This document shows positions 18,160-26,059 of a DNA stretch of 36,728 nt, in pieces. The notes under the pieces were generated by a model that was not told where the DNA came from, did no database searches, and saw nothing but the letters and a program-made list of their open reading frames with translations. This stretch comes from an uncultured Flavonifractor sp. (GTDB taxonomy: Bacteria > Bacillota > Clostridia > Oscillospirales > Oscillospiraceae): NCBI GenBank assembly GCA_947649225.1, contig CANSQX010000010.1:1-36728 (forward strand). Direction: 5' to 3'. Both the position numbers and the translations under genes were made by a program. The stretch's first letter is position 1; every line of letters starts with the position of its first letter.

Positions 18160-19141
18160 AGATCATGTTCTTGCGCAGCTCCGCGCCCACAATCTCCATC
18201 TGATGCTTCTTGAGCTGGGCCCGCTTGGAGTTGAAGAAGGTGCGGCCGTTCTTGTTCTCAGCAATCCACTTGCCCGCAAAGGTGCCGTCCTGGATGTCGC
18301 TGAGGACAGCCTTCATGTTCTTCTTGGTCTCCTCATAGGGGAGCACCCGGGGGCCGGAGACATACTCGCCGTACTCGGCGGTGTCGGAGATGGAGTAGTT
18401 CATCATGGCCACGCCGCCCTTGTTGATGAGGTCGATGATGAGCTTCATCTCGTGGATGCACTCAAAATAGGCGTTCTCGGGCTCGTACCCGGCCTCCACC
18501 AGGGTCTCGAAGCCGCAGCGCATCAGGTCCACCACGCCGCCGCACAGCACGGCCTGCTCGCCGAACAGGTCAGTCTCGGTCTCGTCGTGGAAGGTGGTCT
18601 CCATCACACCGGCCCGGGCGCCGCCGATGCCCGCAATGTAGGCCAGGGCGATCTTGTAGGCGTTGCCGGTGGCGTTCTGCTCCACAGCCACCAGACAGGG
18701 CACGCCCTTGCCCGCCGCATACTGGGAGCGGACGGTGTGGCCGGGGCCCTTGGGGGCCGCCATGAACACATCCACCCCGGCGGGGGGGACGATCTGCTGG
18801 TAGCGGATGTTGAAGCCGTGAGCGAAGGCCAGAGCCTTGCCCTCGGTCAGGTGGGGGGCGATGTCCTTCTTGTAGACCTCGGCCTGGACCTCGTCGTTGA
18901 TCAGCATCATGATGATGTCGCCCCACTGGGCGGCCTCGGCCACCGTCTTGACGGGGAGACCGGCGGACTCCGCCTCGGCCCAGCGGGCAGAGCCCTGGCG
19001 CAGGCCCACGCACACGTCGCAGCCAGAGGCCTTCAGGTTGAGGGCGTGGGCGTGGCCCTGGGAGCCGTAGCCGATGACGGCGATCTTCTTGCCGTCCAGA
19101 TAGTGGAGGTCACAGTCCTTCTCGTAGTACATTTTAGCCAT
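18122..19141 (-). CDS. ilvC: Ketol-acid reductoisomerase (NADP+)
   Basis: A 339-residue class I (short form) reductoisomerase. It converts acetolactate or acetohydroxybutyrate to the dihydroxy acids in valine and isoleucine synthesis, using NAD(P)H and Mg2+. The Rossmann motif [17 protein letters not shown] is at about 20-36, followed by [17 protein letters not shown] (cofactor phosphate loop). [23 protein letters not shown] and the [13 protein letters not shown] metal-ligand region are intact. ATG 19141 has AAAGGAG upstream. The protein ends SDLDSASN, and this end is duplicated downstream. It is the last gene of the ilvB-ilvN-lipoprotein-ilvC array; the 119 bases before it show no convincing promoter. 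Confidence 0.97.
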   Translation of the reverse strand: MAKMYYEKDCDLHYLDGKKIAVIGYGSQGHAHALNLKASGCDVCVGLRQGSARWAEAESAGLPVKTVAEAAQWGDIIMMLINDEVQAEVYKKDIAPHLTEGKALAFAHGFNIRYQQIVPPAGVDVFMAAPKGPGHTVRSQYAAGKGVPCLVAVEQNATGNAYKIALAYIAGIGGARAGVMETTFHDETETDLFGEQAVLCGGVVDLMRCGFETLVEAGYEPENAYFECIHEMKLIIDLINKGGVAMMNYSISDTAEYGEYVSGPRVLPYEETKKNMKAVLSDIQDGTFAGKWIAENKNGRTFFNSKRAQLKKHQMEIVGAELRKNMIWGGDSDLDSASN

Positions 19142-19260
19142 GATAAAACACTCCTTTTATTGATTCAGCACCTTGTCTGTTGCTATCGCGTTTCTAATCA
19201 TACGGCAGGGCCAGGCGCAAGAATATAAACTGTGTTACAATCCTGCGGCGGAACGCGGGC

Positions 19261-19962
19261 TCAGGGGGTGATCTCCTCCACAGTGATCCCCAACTCCTCC
19301 CTGTACTGCTCCAGCATCTGGAGCGTCTCCTCCGAAACGGCGGAGTTCAGAACGAGTATCCCGGAGGCGGAGACCGCCCCGTTCTCTCCGGGGATGAAGG
19401 AGACCGCCGCCGGTACGGCATTTTCAAAGGTATAGAGGTAGATCACGTTTTCGTCCAGCTCGCTGCTCACGAAGGATTTCCCAGCCGTGCAGACGCCGGC
19501 CGCCGCGATGGCCGCCATCCCGGCCTGGGCGTTGAGCTGGGCGATCAGGGCGGATGGGAGCTTACCCTCCACGGTCCTCCGCAGGGCAGGGGAGAGACCG
19601 CTCAGATCCACGCCGGTTTCCTCGCCCGCCAGGGTCAGGAACGCAGACGCAGGGACCGTCAGGCAGTAGACCGCCTTAGGCGCGGTGAAGTCGCCCCGGC
19701 CCGCATCCTCCAGAACCGCCCTGACCTCGTCCGCATCGGTGTGGAGAGCGATATAGTCCTCGCTGCGGGCCATCTCGGCCATGAGACTCACCACGTCCAG
19801 GCCATGGCTGTACAGGGATTTACCAGAGCCTGCGGCCGGCTGCTGCCCGCCGTCCTGAGCCTGCCCGCCCTGGGGCTGTCCGCCGCAGGCGGCCAGTAAG
19901 AGGGCCAGCGCAAGGGCCAGAAAAAGCCCCCCGGCCCGGGTGATACGTTTCATCCAAACCAT
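19261..19962 (-). CDS. Putative lipoprotein of unknown function inside the ilv operon
   Basis: A 233-residue exported protein. The signal peptide (MVWMKRITRAGGLFLALALALLLAAC) ends in a lipobox LLAAC, so the protein should be anchored by its first mature Cys. A Gly/Gln-rich linker follows (GGQPQGGQAQDGGQQPAAGSG). The rest is an acidic domain of about 180 residues with ALHTDADEVRAVLEDAG and a C-terminal VLNSAVSEETLQMLEQYREELG helix; overall it recalls small DUF4358-type clostridial lipoproteins, but this is weak. ATG 19962 is chosen because GAGG lies 6 bases upstream; ATG 19953 is also possible. The ribosome site directly abuts the end of the ilvN duplication. Its placement between ilvN and ilvC is unusual. 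Confidence 0.75.
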   Translation of the reverse strand: MVWMKRITRAGGLFLALALALLLAACGGQPQGGQAQDGGQQPAAGSGKSLYSHGLDVVSLMAEMARSEDYIALHTDADEVRAVLEDAGRGDFTAPKAVYCLTVPASAFLTLAGEETGVDLSGLSPALRRTVEGKLPSALIAQLNAQAGMAAIAAAGVCTAGKSFVSSELDENVIYLYTFENAVPAAVSFIPGENGAVSASGILVLNSAVSEETLQMLEQYREELGITVEEITP

Positions 19963-19971
19963 CTCTTTCCT

Positions 19972-20236
19972 CAAAACGCTTGTACGCCGCTTCGCGGCGG
20001 GCCCGCTCACGCGGGCCTGTGGCCCTACAGCACGTTCTTGCCCAGGTTAAACTCTGCCTTTGTCCCCAAACGCGCAGGCGCGTTTGGGACCCCACTTTTT
20101 CATCCTCGGCGGAACTAAATTCCGCCTGCGGCAAGGTTTTGCTCCGCAAAACGCTTGTACGCCGCTTCGCGGCGGGCCCGCTCACGCGGGCCTGTGGCCT
20201 TACAGCACGTTCTTGCCCAGATTAAACTCTGCCTTT
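19972..20236 (-). repeat. Duplicated ilvN 3' end with hairpin array (175-bp unit)
   Basis: Ninety bases (20147-20236) recur at 19972-20061, offset 175 bp. Each copy holds the last 11 codons of ilvN (KAEFNLGKNVL), the stop, and 53 identical downstream bases with two hairpins (in the inner copy 20160-20174 and 20175-20192). Only two bases differ: AAT/AAC (silent) and stop TAA (gene) versus TAG (outer copy). The 85-bp spacer has three further stems: 20065-20088 (11 bp), 20108-20126 (7 bp) and one centred at 20144 that runs into the repeat. It contains the 13-mer TTCCGCCTGCGGC (20120-20132) shared with the ilvC unit. Confidence 0.88.
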
Positions 20237-20760
20237 TCTTTGGTCTCGTCCCCGATGGTGTAGGCGCCCCGCTCCAGGGCCACCATGCCGGTGCGGACCA
20301 GCTCCAGAATGCCGAAGGCCTCCAGCAGCTTCTGCATGGCGTCGGCCTTGGACTCGTCGCCGATGAGGGCCAGGGTCAGGGATTTCAGCGACACGTCGAT
20401 GATAGACGCCCGGAAGATATTGGCGATCTGGATGACCTCGTTGCGGATATCCGGGGTCTCGGCCTTGACCTTGAACATGACCAGCTCCCGGCGGATGGAC
20501 CGCTCGGGCAGCAGCTCCTGCACCGAGTAGACGGGGAACTGCTTGCGCAGCTGGTTCATGATCTGTTCGATCATGGGGGCGTCGCACAGCACCTCAATGG
20601 TGATACGGGAGATCTCCGGGTCGTCGGTGGTGCCCACGGCCAGGGACTCGATGTTGTACCCCTTCCGGGAGAAGAGGCGGGAGACCTGGGAGAGCACGCC
20701 GGCGGCGTTCTCCACCAGGACCGAGAGGGTGTGGCGGGTCACAGCGCTCCTGTCGTTCAT
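20200..20760 (-). CDS. ilvN: Acetolactate synthase small (regulatory) subunit
   Basis: A 186-residue regulatory subunit that activates IlvB and confers feedback inhibition by valine. The N-terminal ACT domain is clear: HTLSVLVENAAGVLSQVSRLFSRKGYNIESLAVGTTDDPEISRITIEV (about residues 9-57). The second ALS_ss_C-type domain follows (ELVMFKVKAETPDIRNEVIQIANIFRASIIDVS; later TGMVALERGA). The length is slightly above the usual ~165 residues because of the C-terminal tail. ATG 20760 lies 12 bases after the ilvB stop with AAGGGGG as the ribosome site, so the two are cotranscribed. The end of the gene is duplicated downstream. Confidence 0.95.
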   Translation of the reverse strand: MNDRSAVTRHTLSVLVENAAGVLSQVSRLFSRKGYNIESLAVGTTDDPEISRITIEVLCDAPMIEQIMNQLRKQFPVYSVQELLPERSIRRELVMFKVKAETPDIRNEVIQIANIFRASIIDVSLKSLTLALIGDESKADAMQKLLEAFGILELVRTGMVALERGAYTIGDETKEKAEFNLGKNVL

Positions 20761-20772
20761 GTCATCGCCCCC

Positions 20773-22482
20773 TTAATCCAGAATAAAGTCTGTGACCGGC
20801 GTCCCTGCGGAGACCATGGGGTGGACCATAGCGTCCTTGTCAATGGCGCACTCGATCACACAGGATTTCCCCGACTCCACCGCGCGGCGGAAGGCGGCCT
20901 CAAACTCCGGCTGGGTGGCCGCCCGGGCCCCGGCGATGCCGTAGGCCTCCGCCAGCTTCACGAAGTCCGGCCCGAAGTCCAGATCGGTCTGGGAAAAGCG
21001 CTTTTGATAGATGAGATTCTGCCACTGGCGGACCATGCCCAGGGTCTGGTTATTGAAGATCACTGTGATCACCGGGATGCCGTAGTGGGACTCGGTACAC
21101 AGCTCATGGCAGTTCATGCGGAAGCAGCCGTCGCCGGTGCAGTGGACCACCACCTTGCCCGGATTGCCCACGGCGGCCCCCATGGCGGCCCCCAGGCCGA
21201 AGCCCATGGTGCCAAAGCCGCCCGAGGTGATGAACTGGCCCGGCCGGGAGAAGTGGTAGTACTGGGCGCACCACATCTGATGCTGCCCCACGTCGGTGAC
21301 GATGACGGCGTCCCCCCCGGTGACGGCCTGGACGGTCTCCAGGATCTCGTGGGGGTGGAGGATGCCGTCCTTTTTCAGGGGGACCTCCGGGTGGGAGAAG
21401 ACCCACTCCTTCCAGGTGGGGTAGTCGTGGGCGGGGAGGGCCTCGTTCAGCAGCTCCAGCACCCGGCGGGCGTCCCCAATGATGTGGTGGTGGGTGCGCA
21501 CGTTCTTGTCGATCTCCGCCCGGTCGATGTCGATATGGACGATCTTGGCCCCCCTGGCGAAGGTGGCCGGGTTGGTGGCCACCCGGTCGGAGAACCGGCA
21601 GCCGATGGCGATGAGGAGATCGCACTGGTCCACCGCGTAGTTGGAGGCGTGGGAGCCGTGCATCCCGATCATGCCGGTGAACAGGGGGTGATTGCCGGGC
21701 AGGGCACCGCCCCCCATGATGGTGGAGGCCACCGGGGCGTTGAGGGTCTCCACAAATTTGCGGAACGCGGGCACCGCCCCCTTGGAGCGGATCACCCCGC
21801 CCCCCACCAGTACCAGGGGCATTTTGGACTCCTCAATCAGGTCCAGCAGGGTCCGGATGTCCCCGGCGTCCGGCTCGGGGGCCTTCAGATCGTGGCTGGC
21901 CCGGCGGAGCATGGCCCCCAGGCGGCCCTGGGAGGCGTGCTGCTCCAGGGGGAGGAACTCGTAGCCGGCCTCCTCGGCGGTGACGTTTTTGGCGATGTCG
22001 ATGAGTACCGGCCCCGGGCGGCCCGAGCGGGCGATGGCAAAGGCCTCCCGTATCACGTCGGCCAGCTCGCCGGGGTCCTTCACCAGGTAGTTGCACTTGG
22101 TGATGGGCATGGAGATACCGGTGATGTCCACCTCCTGAAAGGAGTCCTTGCCGATGAGGTTTTCCGACACGTTGCAGGTGATGAACACCACCGGGGAGGA
22201 GTCATAGTAGGCCGTGGCGATACCGGTGGTCAGGTTGGTGGCCCCGGGGCCGCTGGTGGCGAAGCACACCCCCACCTTGCCGGTGGACCGGGCGTAGCCG
22301 TCGGCGGCGTGGGAGGCCCCCTGCTCATGGGCGGTGAGGATATGCCGGATCTTGTCCTTATAGCCGTGGAGCTCCAGCTCGTCGTATACGTTCAGAATGG
22401 TGCCGCCGGGGTAGCCGAACACCGTATCTACGCCCTGCTCCAGCAGGCACTCCATCAGGATCTGGGCGGTTTTCATTCTCAT
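20773..22482 (-). CDS. ilvB: Acetolactate synthase large (catalytic) subunit
   Basis: A 569-residue thiamine-diphosphate enzyme that condenses pyruvate with pyruvate or 2-oxobutyrate, the first common step of valine, leucine and isoleucine synthesis. The catalytic Glu53 lies in LTAHEQGASHAADGYAR, followed by TSGPGATN (77-83). The ThDP/Mg motif runs from GDG at 450-452 to NN at 477-478. The FAD-binding middle domain (GCRFSDR, HIDIDRAEIDKN) is present, so this is the anabolic form. ATG 22482 has AGGAGGT eight bases upstream. A T-box leader precedes it, so transcription should respond to tRNA charging. Confidence 0.97.
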   Translation of the reverse strand: MRMKTAQILMECLLEQGVDTVFGYPGGTILNVYDELELHGYKDKIRHILTAHEQGASHAADGYARSTGKVGVCFATSGPGATNLTTGIATAYYDSSPVVFITCNVSENLIGKDSFQEVDITGISMPITKCNYLVKDPGELADVIREAFAIARSGRPGPVLIDIAKNVTAEEAGYEFLPLEQHASQGRLGAMLRRASHDLKAPEPDAGDIRTLLDLIEESKMPLVLVGGGVIRSKGAVPAFRKFVETLNAPVASTIMGGGALPGNHPLFTGMIGMHGSHASNYAVDQCDLLIAIGCRFSDRVATNPATFARGAKIVHIDIDRAEIDKNVRTHHHIIGDARRVLELLNEALPAHDYPTWKEWVFSHPEVPLKKDGILHPHEILETVQAVTGGDAVIVTDVGQHQMWCAQYYHFSRPGQFITSGGFGTMGFGLGAAMGAAVGNPGKVVVHCTGDGCFRMNCHELCTESHYGIPVITVIFNNQTLGMVRQWQNLIYQKRFSQTDLDFGPDFVKLAEAYGIAGARAATQPEFEAAFRRAVESGKSCVIECAIDKDAMVHPMVSAGTPVTDFILD

Positions 22483-22512
22483 GTGGCAGGACCTCCTTTT
22501 GCCGGATAAAAT

Positions 22513-22811
22513 CTAAAGAGCATGACTGTCTCGTTCCTACAGATTATAGGACGAAGTCATGCTCCGTGGTACCACCTAAATTCGCGGGGCCGCACCGGGA
22601 CCCGCGCACTCGCTGCCCCTGTAACGGGGGGGAACCCGTCCCCGCCTACTGAATCCTTCAGCGGGGAGGCTCGCGGGCGACCTTCGCCGGGGGCTCATGG
22701 GAGCTTACACCAGCCGCTCCCTCTCTGCGCTTGCGCGCCCCTGCTACTGACCCGTTCCTTGCCTTTGCCCTGTATGTGCCGGCCGCGCTTTTTCATGCGG
22801 CTGTATATTTA
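22513..22811 (-). ncRNA. T-box riboswitch leader, predicted tRNA-Val specific
   Basis: Reading on the minus strand from the promoter: the AGTA of the S-turn, AGAGAG and the distal loop GGCTGGTGTAAGC of stem I, then the specifier region GAAG-GTC-G. The predicted specifier codon is GUC (Val) at 22681-22679. The T-box core TTTAGGTGGTACCACG follows (centred on 22568-22576); its UGGU can pair with a tRNA 3' end preceded by discriminator A. It ends in a 10-bp terminator stem (22555-22564 with 22518-22527) and a T-rich tail. Uncharged tRNA should favour the antiterminator and ilvBN transcription. Confidence 0.92.
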
Positions 22812-22817
22812 TCTGTT

Positions 22818-22846
22818 ATCATACCGCCCGGTTTTCTCTTTGTCAA
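22818..22846 (-). promoter_or_regulatory. Sigma-A promoter of the ilvBN operon
   Basis: On the minus strand TTGACA (22846-22841), a 17-base spacer and TATGAT (22823-22818) form a near-perfect promoter. Transcription should start near 22811, just before the T-box stem I. Confidence 0.88.
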
Positions 22847-22993
22847 TGGAAAGCGGCGGATTTTTTCACTTTCCGCGATTTGTACAAGGATACGGCGGGG
22901 GCAGCGCGGGATTTTTGAGGGAAACTTGCAAAGCGTCCGGCGGGAAAAAAAGGATCTCCGCCATGTAAAATCGGGAAAACTCCTCGGTTTCTA

Positions 22994-23022
22994 TGGACAA
23001 TTCAAGGATTTTGCGGTATGAT
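22994..23022 (+). promoter_or_regulatory. Sigma-A promoter of the rnf operon
   Basis: TGGACA (22994-22999), a 17-base spacer and TATGAT (23017-23022) give a strong predicted promoter, start near 23029. The 145 bases between this and the ilv promoter hold no gene. Confidence 0.78.
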
Positions 23023-23034
23023 GTTTCTGTTTGA

Positions 23035-23058
23035 AAAGCCGGTGGAAAAGCCGGCTTT
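23035..23058 (+). promoter_or_regulatory. Hairpin at the 5' end of the rnf transcript
   Basis: AAAGCCGG (23035-23042) pairs perfectly with CCGGCTTT (23051-23058), beginning about six bases after the predicted start. No T-run follows, so it looks more like a 5' stabilising stem or operator than a terminator. Confidence 0.6.
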
Positions 23059-23106
23059 CCCATCTATCTATGGCCCGTGTGTGGGCCTGATTTGCGAGGT
23101 GGAGCT

Positions 23107-24450
23107 ATGAAGCAATCCTTTTATGGAGGCGTGCACCCGCACGACCGGAAGGAAGCCACCAACCGCCTGGCGGTTGTGCCCCTGAGCACAGCGCCAAAGC
23201 AGGTGGTGATTCCCATGGCCATGCATGTGGGGGCGCCCTGCAAGCCCCTGGTGAGCCCGGGCGACACGGTGCGCGTCGGCCAGAAGATCGCCGAGATCGC
23301 CGGACTGGGCGCGCCCATTCACGCCAGCGTCTCGGGCACCGTAGCGGCCGTGGAGCCCCGGCCCTACACCGGCGGCGGAAAGGTCCTGTCCGTCGTCATC
23401 GACAATGATTTCCGGAACACTCCCGGATCCAGCCTGACCCCCCACGCCGATCCCCTGGCCCTGAGCCCGGAGGAGATCGTGGAGATCGTCAAGGAGGCGG
23501 GCATTACCGGCATGGGCGGCGCGGGCTTCCCCACCCATGTGAAGATCAGCTCCGGCCTGGGCAAGGTGGACACCATGATCCTCAACGGTGCGGAGTGCGA
23601 GCCCTACATCACCGCCGACCACCGGCTCATGCTGGAGCAGGGCGAGAAGGTCATCGGCGGCGCCCGGATCCTGATGAAGGCCCTGGGCCTTCAGACGGGC
23701 TGGATCGGCATCGAGGCCAACAAGATGGACGCCGTGGACCACCTGAAATCTTTGGTGGGCGACAAGGCCGACATCACCGTGGAGCCCCTGAAAACCCGCT
23801 ACCCCCAGGGCGCGGAGAAACAGCTCATTCAGCGCATCACCGGCCGCGAAATCCCCCCCGGCGGCCTGCCCGCCCATGTGGGCTGCGCCGTGTTCAACGT
23901 GGGCACCGCCGCCGCCGTCTATGATGCGGTGGTGGAGGGCCGTCCCCTCACGGAGCGCATTGTCACCGTCACCGGCGACTCCATCGCCAATCCCAAGAAC
24001 CTGCTGGTCCCCCTGGGGACCTCCTTCCAGCACCTCATCGACGAGGCCGGCGGCTTCAAGGCCGACCCCGACCGGGTGCTCACCGGCGGCCCCATGATGG
24101 GCATCGCCCAGTACAATCTGGCGGTCCCCGTGATCAAGGGCACCAACGCGGTGCTCTGCCTCACTCCCCAGGAGGCCGCCCCCGAGGACAAGGCCCACAC
24201 CTGCCTGCGCTGCGCCCGCTGCGTCAACGTCTGCCCCATGCACCTGACCCCCGTGTACATGCACCTCTACGCCGAGAAGAACCGCTGGAGCGAGGTGGAG
24301 GACCTGCGGGTGATGGACTGCATCGAGTGCGGCTCCTGCAACTACATCTGTCCCGCCCGCATCCCCCTGGTCCAGTCCTTCCGGACGGCCAAGTTTGAGA
24401 TCCGCGGCCTGGCGGCCAAGCAAAAAGCAAAGGAGGCGGCAAAGGCATGA
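23107..24450 (+). CDS. rnfC: Rnf complex subunit RnfC
   Basis: A 447-residue peripheral subunit of the Rnf ferredoxin:NAD+ oxidoreductase, the site of NAD(H) binding on the cytoplasmic side. The N-terminal RnfC barrel-type domain (PMAMHVGAPCKPLVSPGDTVRVGQKIAE) is followed by the complex-I 51-kDa-like FMN/NADH domain (GITGMGGAGFPTHVK; LNGAECEPYITADHRLM), an SLBB-like stretch and two [4Fe-4S] motifs: CLRCARCVNVCP (Cys366-376) and CIECGSCNYICP (Cys405-415). ATG 23107 has GAGGTGGAG right before it. The C-terminus is a short Lys/Ala tail. It is first in rnfCDGEAB and overlaps rnfD by four bases (ATGA). Confidence 0.96.
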   Translation: MKQSFYGGVHPHDRKEATNRLAVVPLSTAPKQVVIPMAMHVGAPCKPLVSPGDTVRVGQKIAEIAGLGAPIHASVSGTVAAVEPRPYTGGGKVLSVVIDNDFRNTPGSSLTPHADPLALSPEEIVEIVKEAGITGMGGAGFPTHVKISSGLGKVDTMILNGAECEPYITADHRLMLEQGEKVIGGARILMKALGLQTGWIGIEANKMDAVDHLKSLVGDKADITVEPLKTRYPQGAEKQLIQRITGREIPPGGLPAHVGCAVFNVGTAAAVYDAVVEGRPLTERIVTVTGDSIANPKNLLVPLGTSFQHLIDEAGGFKADPDRVLTGGPMMGIAQYNLAVPVIKGTNAVLCLTPQEAAPEDKAHTCLRCARCVNVCPMHLTPVYMHLYAEKNRWSEVEDLRVMDCIECGSCNYICPARIPLVQSFRTAKFEIRGLAAKQKAKEAAKA

Positions 24451-25508
24451 GCGACGAAAAGACCCTGAGGCTCAAGGTGGCCTCCTCGCCCCATGTAGCC
24501 TCTCCCATCGACACCCGCAACCTGATGCGGGACGTGATCATCGCCCTGGTCCCCGCCCTGGTGATGGCCATCGTGTTCTTCGGCTTCCGCGCCCTGATTT
24601 CCACCGTGATCTCGGCGGCGGCCTGCGTCTTCTTCGAGTGGGCCTACCGGAAAATCATGAAGAAGACCAGCACCATCGGCGACCTGTCCGCCGTGATCAC
24701 CGGCATCCTGCTGGCCTTTGTCTGCCCGGTGACCCTGCCCTACTGGGTGCTGATCATCGGCGACTTCTTCGCCATCGTGGTGGTGAAGCAGCTCTTCGGC
24801 GGCCTGGGCAAGAACTTCCTCAACCCCGCCTTGGGCGCCCGCGCCTTCCTCATGCTCTGCTACCCGGTGCCCATGACCACCTGGGCCCTCCCCGGCTGGG
24901 GCAACAGCGCCCCCTTGACCATGAGCGTGGGTCAGGCCTACATCGACGCCGCCACCGGCGCCACCCCCCTGTCCGCCGACTTCATGCACAACGGCCTGCT
25001 GCCCAATGTGAGCCTGGGCGACATGTTCGTGGGCAACATCGGCGGCACCATCGGCGAGATCTCGGCCTTAATGCTCCTCATCGGCGGCATCTATCTGATC
25101 GCCCGGGGCGTCATCCGGATCCGCATTCCCGCCGCCTTCATCGCCACCGTGGCGGTACTCACCCTGATCTTCCCCCTGGGCGGCAACAACAATTTCCAGT
25201 GGATGCTCTATGAGGTCCTGGGCGGCGGCCTGTTCCTGGGCGCCTTCTTCATGGCCACCGACTATGTGACCAGCCCCGTGACCAAGCGCGGCGAGCTCAT
25301 CTACGGCATCGGCTGCGGCCTGCTGACGGTGTTTATCCGCTACTTCGGCGGCTACCCCGAGGGGGTCTCCTACGCCATCCTGTTGATGAACATCTGCGTG
25401 TGGCTCATCGACAAGTACGCCAAGCCCAACCGCTACGGCGTCACCGCCGAGATGCGGAAGGCCGAGAAGGAGCAGGCCAAGGCCGCGAAAGGAGGGGACG
25501 GGAAATGA
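24447..25508 (+). CDS. rnfD: Rnf complex subunit RnfD
   Basis: A 353-residue integral membrane subunit with about nine to ten helices, related to NqrB. It begins LRLKVASSPHVASPIDTRNLMRDVIIALVPA, the family signature. The covalent-FMN site is the Thr in DAATGATPL (Thr170-Gly-Ala-Thr173, last Thr expected to carry FMN). GKNFLNPALGARAFLMLCYP and later FMATDYVTSPVTKRG are conserved. It probably takes part in ion (Na+ or H+) translocation. It overlaps both neighbours by four bases, indicating translational coupling. Confidence 0.95.
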   Translation: MSDEKTLRLKVASSPHVASPIDTRNLMRDVIIALVPALVMAIVFFGFRALISTVISAAACVFFEWAYRKIMKKTSTIGDLSAVITGILLAFVCPVTLPYWVLIIGDFFAIVVVKQLFGGLGKNFLNPALGARAFLMLCYPVPMTTWALPGWGNSAPLTMSVGQAYIDAATGATPLSADFMHNGLLPNVSLGDMFVGNIGGTIGEISALMLLIGGIYLIARGVIRIRIPAAFIATVAVLTLIFPLGGNNNFQWMLYEVLGGGLFLGAFFMATDYVTSPVTKRGELIYGIGCGLLTVFIRYFGGYPEGVSYAILLMNICVWLIDKYAKPNRYGVTAEMRKAEKEQAKAAKGGDGK

Positions 25509-26047
25509 CTGAGACGAAAAAGGAGCCCGGCATGGCCCAGCTTGTGATTGTCCTGCTGGTCATCAGCGCCGTGGTAGCCCTGCTGCTGGGGATTGTGAAC
25601 ATGATCACCGAGCCCGCCATCCGCGCCAATGAGAAGGCCAAGAACGACGCCGCCATGGCCGCCGTCCTCCCCGCCGACTCCTACACGCCGGTGGAGTACA
25701 CCGGCAGCGACACCACCATCAACGCCGTCTACCAGGCAGGAGACGCGGGCTATGTGTTCCAGGTCTCCCCCTCCGGCTCCTTCAGCGGCACCCTCACCAT
25801 CATGGTGGGCGTGGACAGCGCCGGCACTGTCACCGGCGTGGAGATCGTCAAGACCGCCGAGACCTCCGGCCTGGGCGCCAACGCCAGCAAGCCCGCCTTC
25901 CGCGACCAGTTCGTGGGGCAGAGCGGCACCTTGGCCGTGGCCAAGGACGGCGGCTCCATCGACGCCCTCACCGGGGCCACCATTACCTCCCGTGCGGTCA
26001 CCAGCGGCGTCAACTCTGCCCTGGCTGCCGCTGCGGAGCTGGGCTAA
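25505..26047 (+). CDS. rnfG: Rnf complex subunit RnfG
   Basis: A 180-residue subunit with one N-terminal membrane helix (residues 11-33) and an extracytoplasmic FMN-binding domain. The start is ATG 25505, overlapping the rnfD stop, with AAAGGAGGGG upstream. The domain shows TITSGLGA-like ETSGLGANASKPAFRDQF (119-136) and the flavinylation motif TGATITS (156-162), in which the Thr is expected to be linked to FMN by ApbE. It relays electrons between RnfD and other subunits. No apbE gene is present in the window. Confidence 0.95.
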   Translation: MTETKKEPGMAQLVIVLLVISAVVALLLGIVNMITEPAIRANEKAKNDAAMAAVLPADSYTPVEYTGSDTTINAVYQAGDAGYVFQVSPSGSFSGTLTIMVGVDSAGTVTGVEIVKTAETSGLGANASKPAFRDQFVGQSGTLAVAKDGGSIDALTGATITSRAVTSGVNSALAAAAELG

Positions 26048-26059
26048 GGAGGGCTGGAA

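Noticed and set aside
19157..19201. A 14-residue reading frame just before ilvC on the minus strand (MIRNAIATDKVLNQ), considered as a leader peptide
   Set aside because: It has no ribosome site, only a few branched-chain codons and no terminator after it; the T-box upstream of ilvB already explains control.
19972..20236. The hairpin array after ilvN considered as a CRISPR array or integron-type site
   Set aside because: The repeats occur only twice, include coding sequence and have no regular spacers or cas/intI genes nearby.
20155..22509. A 784-codon plus-strand frame opposite ilvB-ilvN
   Set aside because: It is His/Gly/Asp-rich antisense shadow of ilvB and ilvN, and even begins inside the ilvN repeat.
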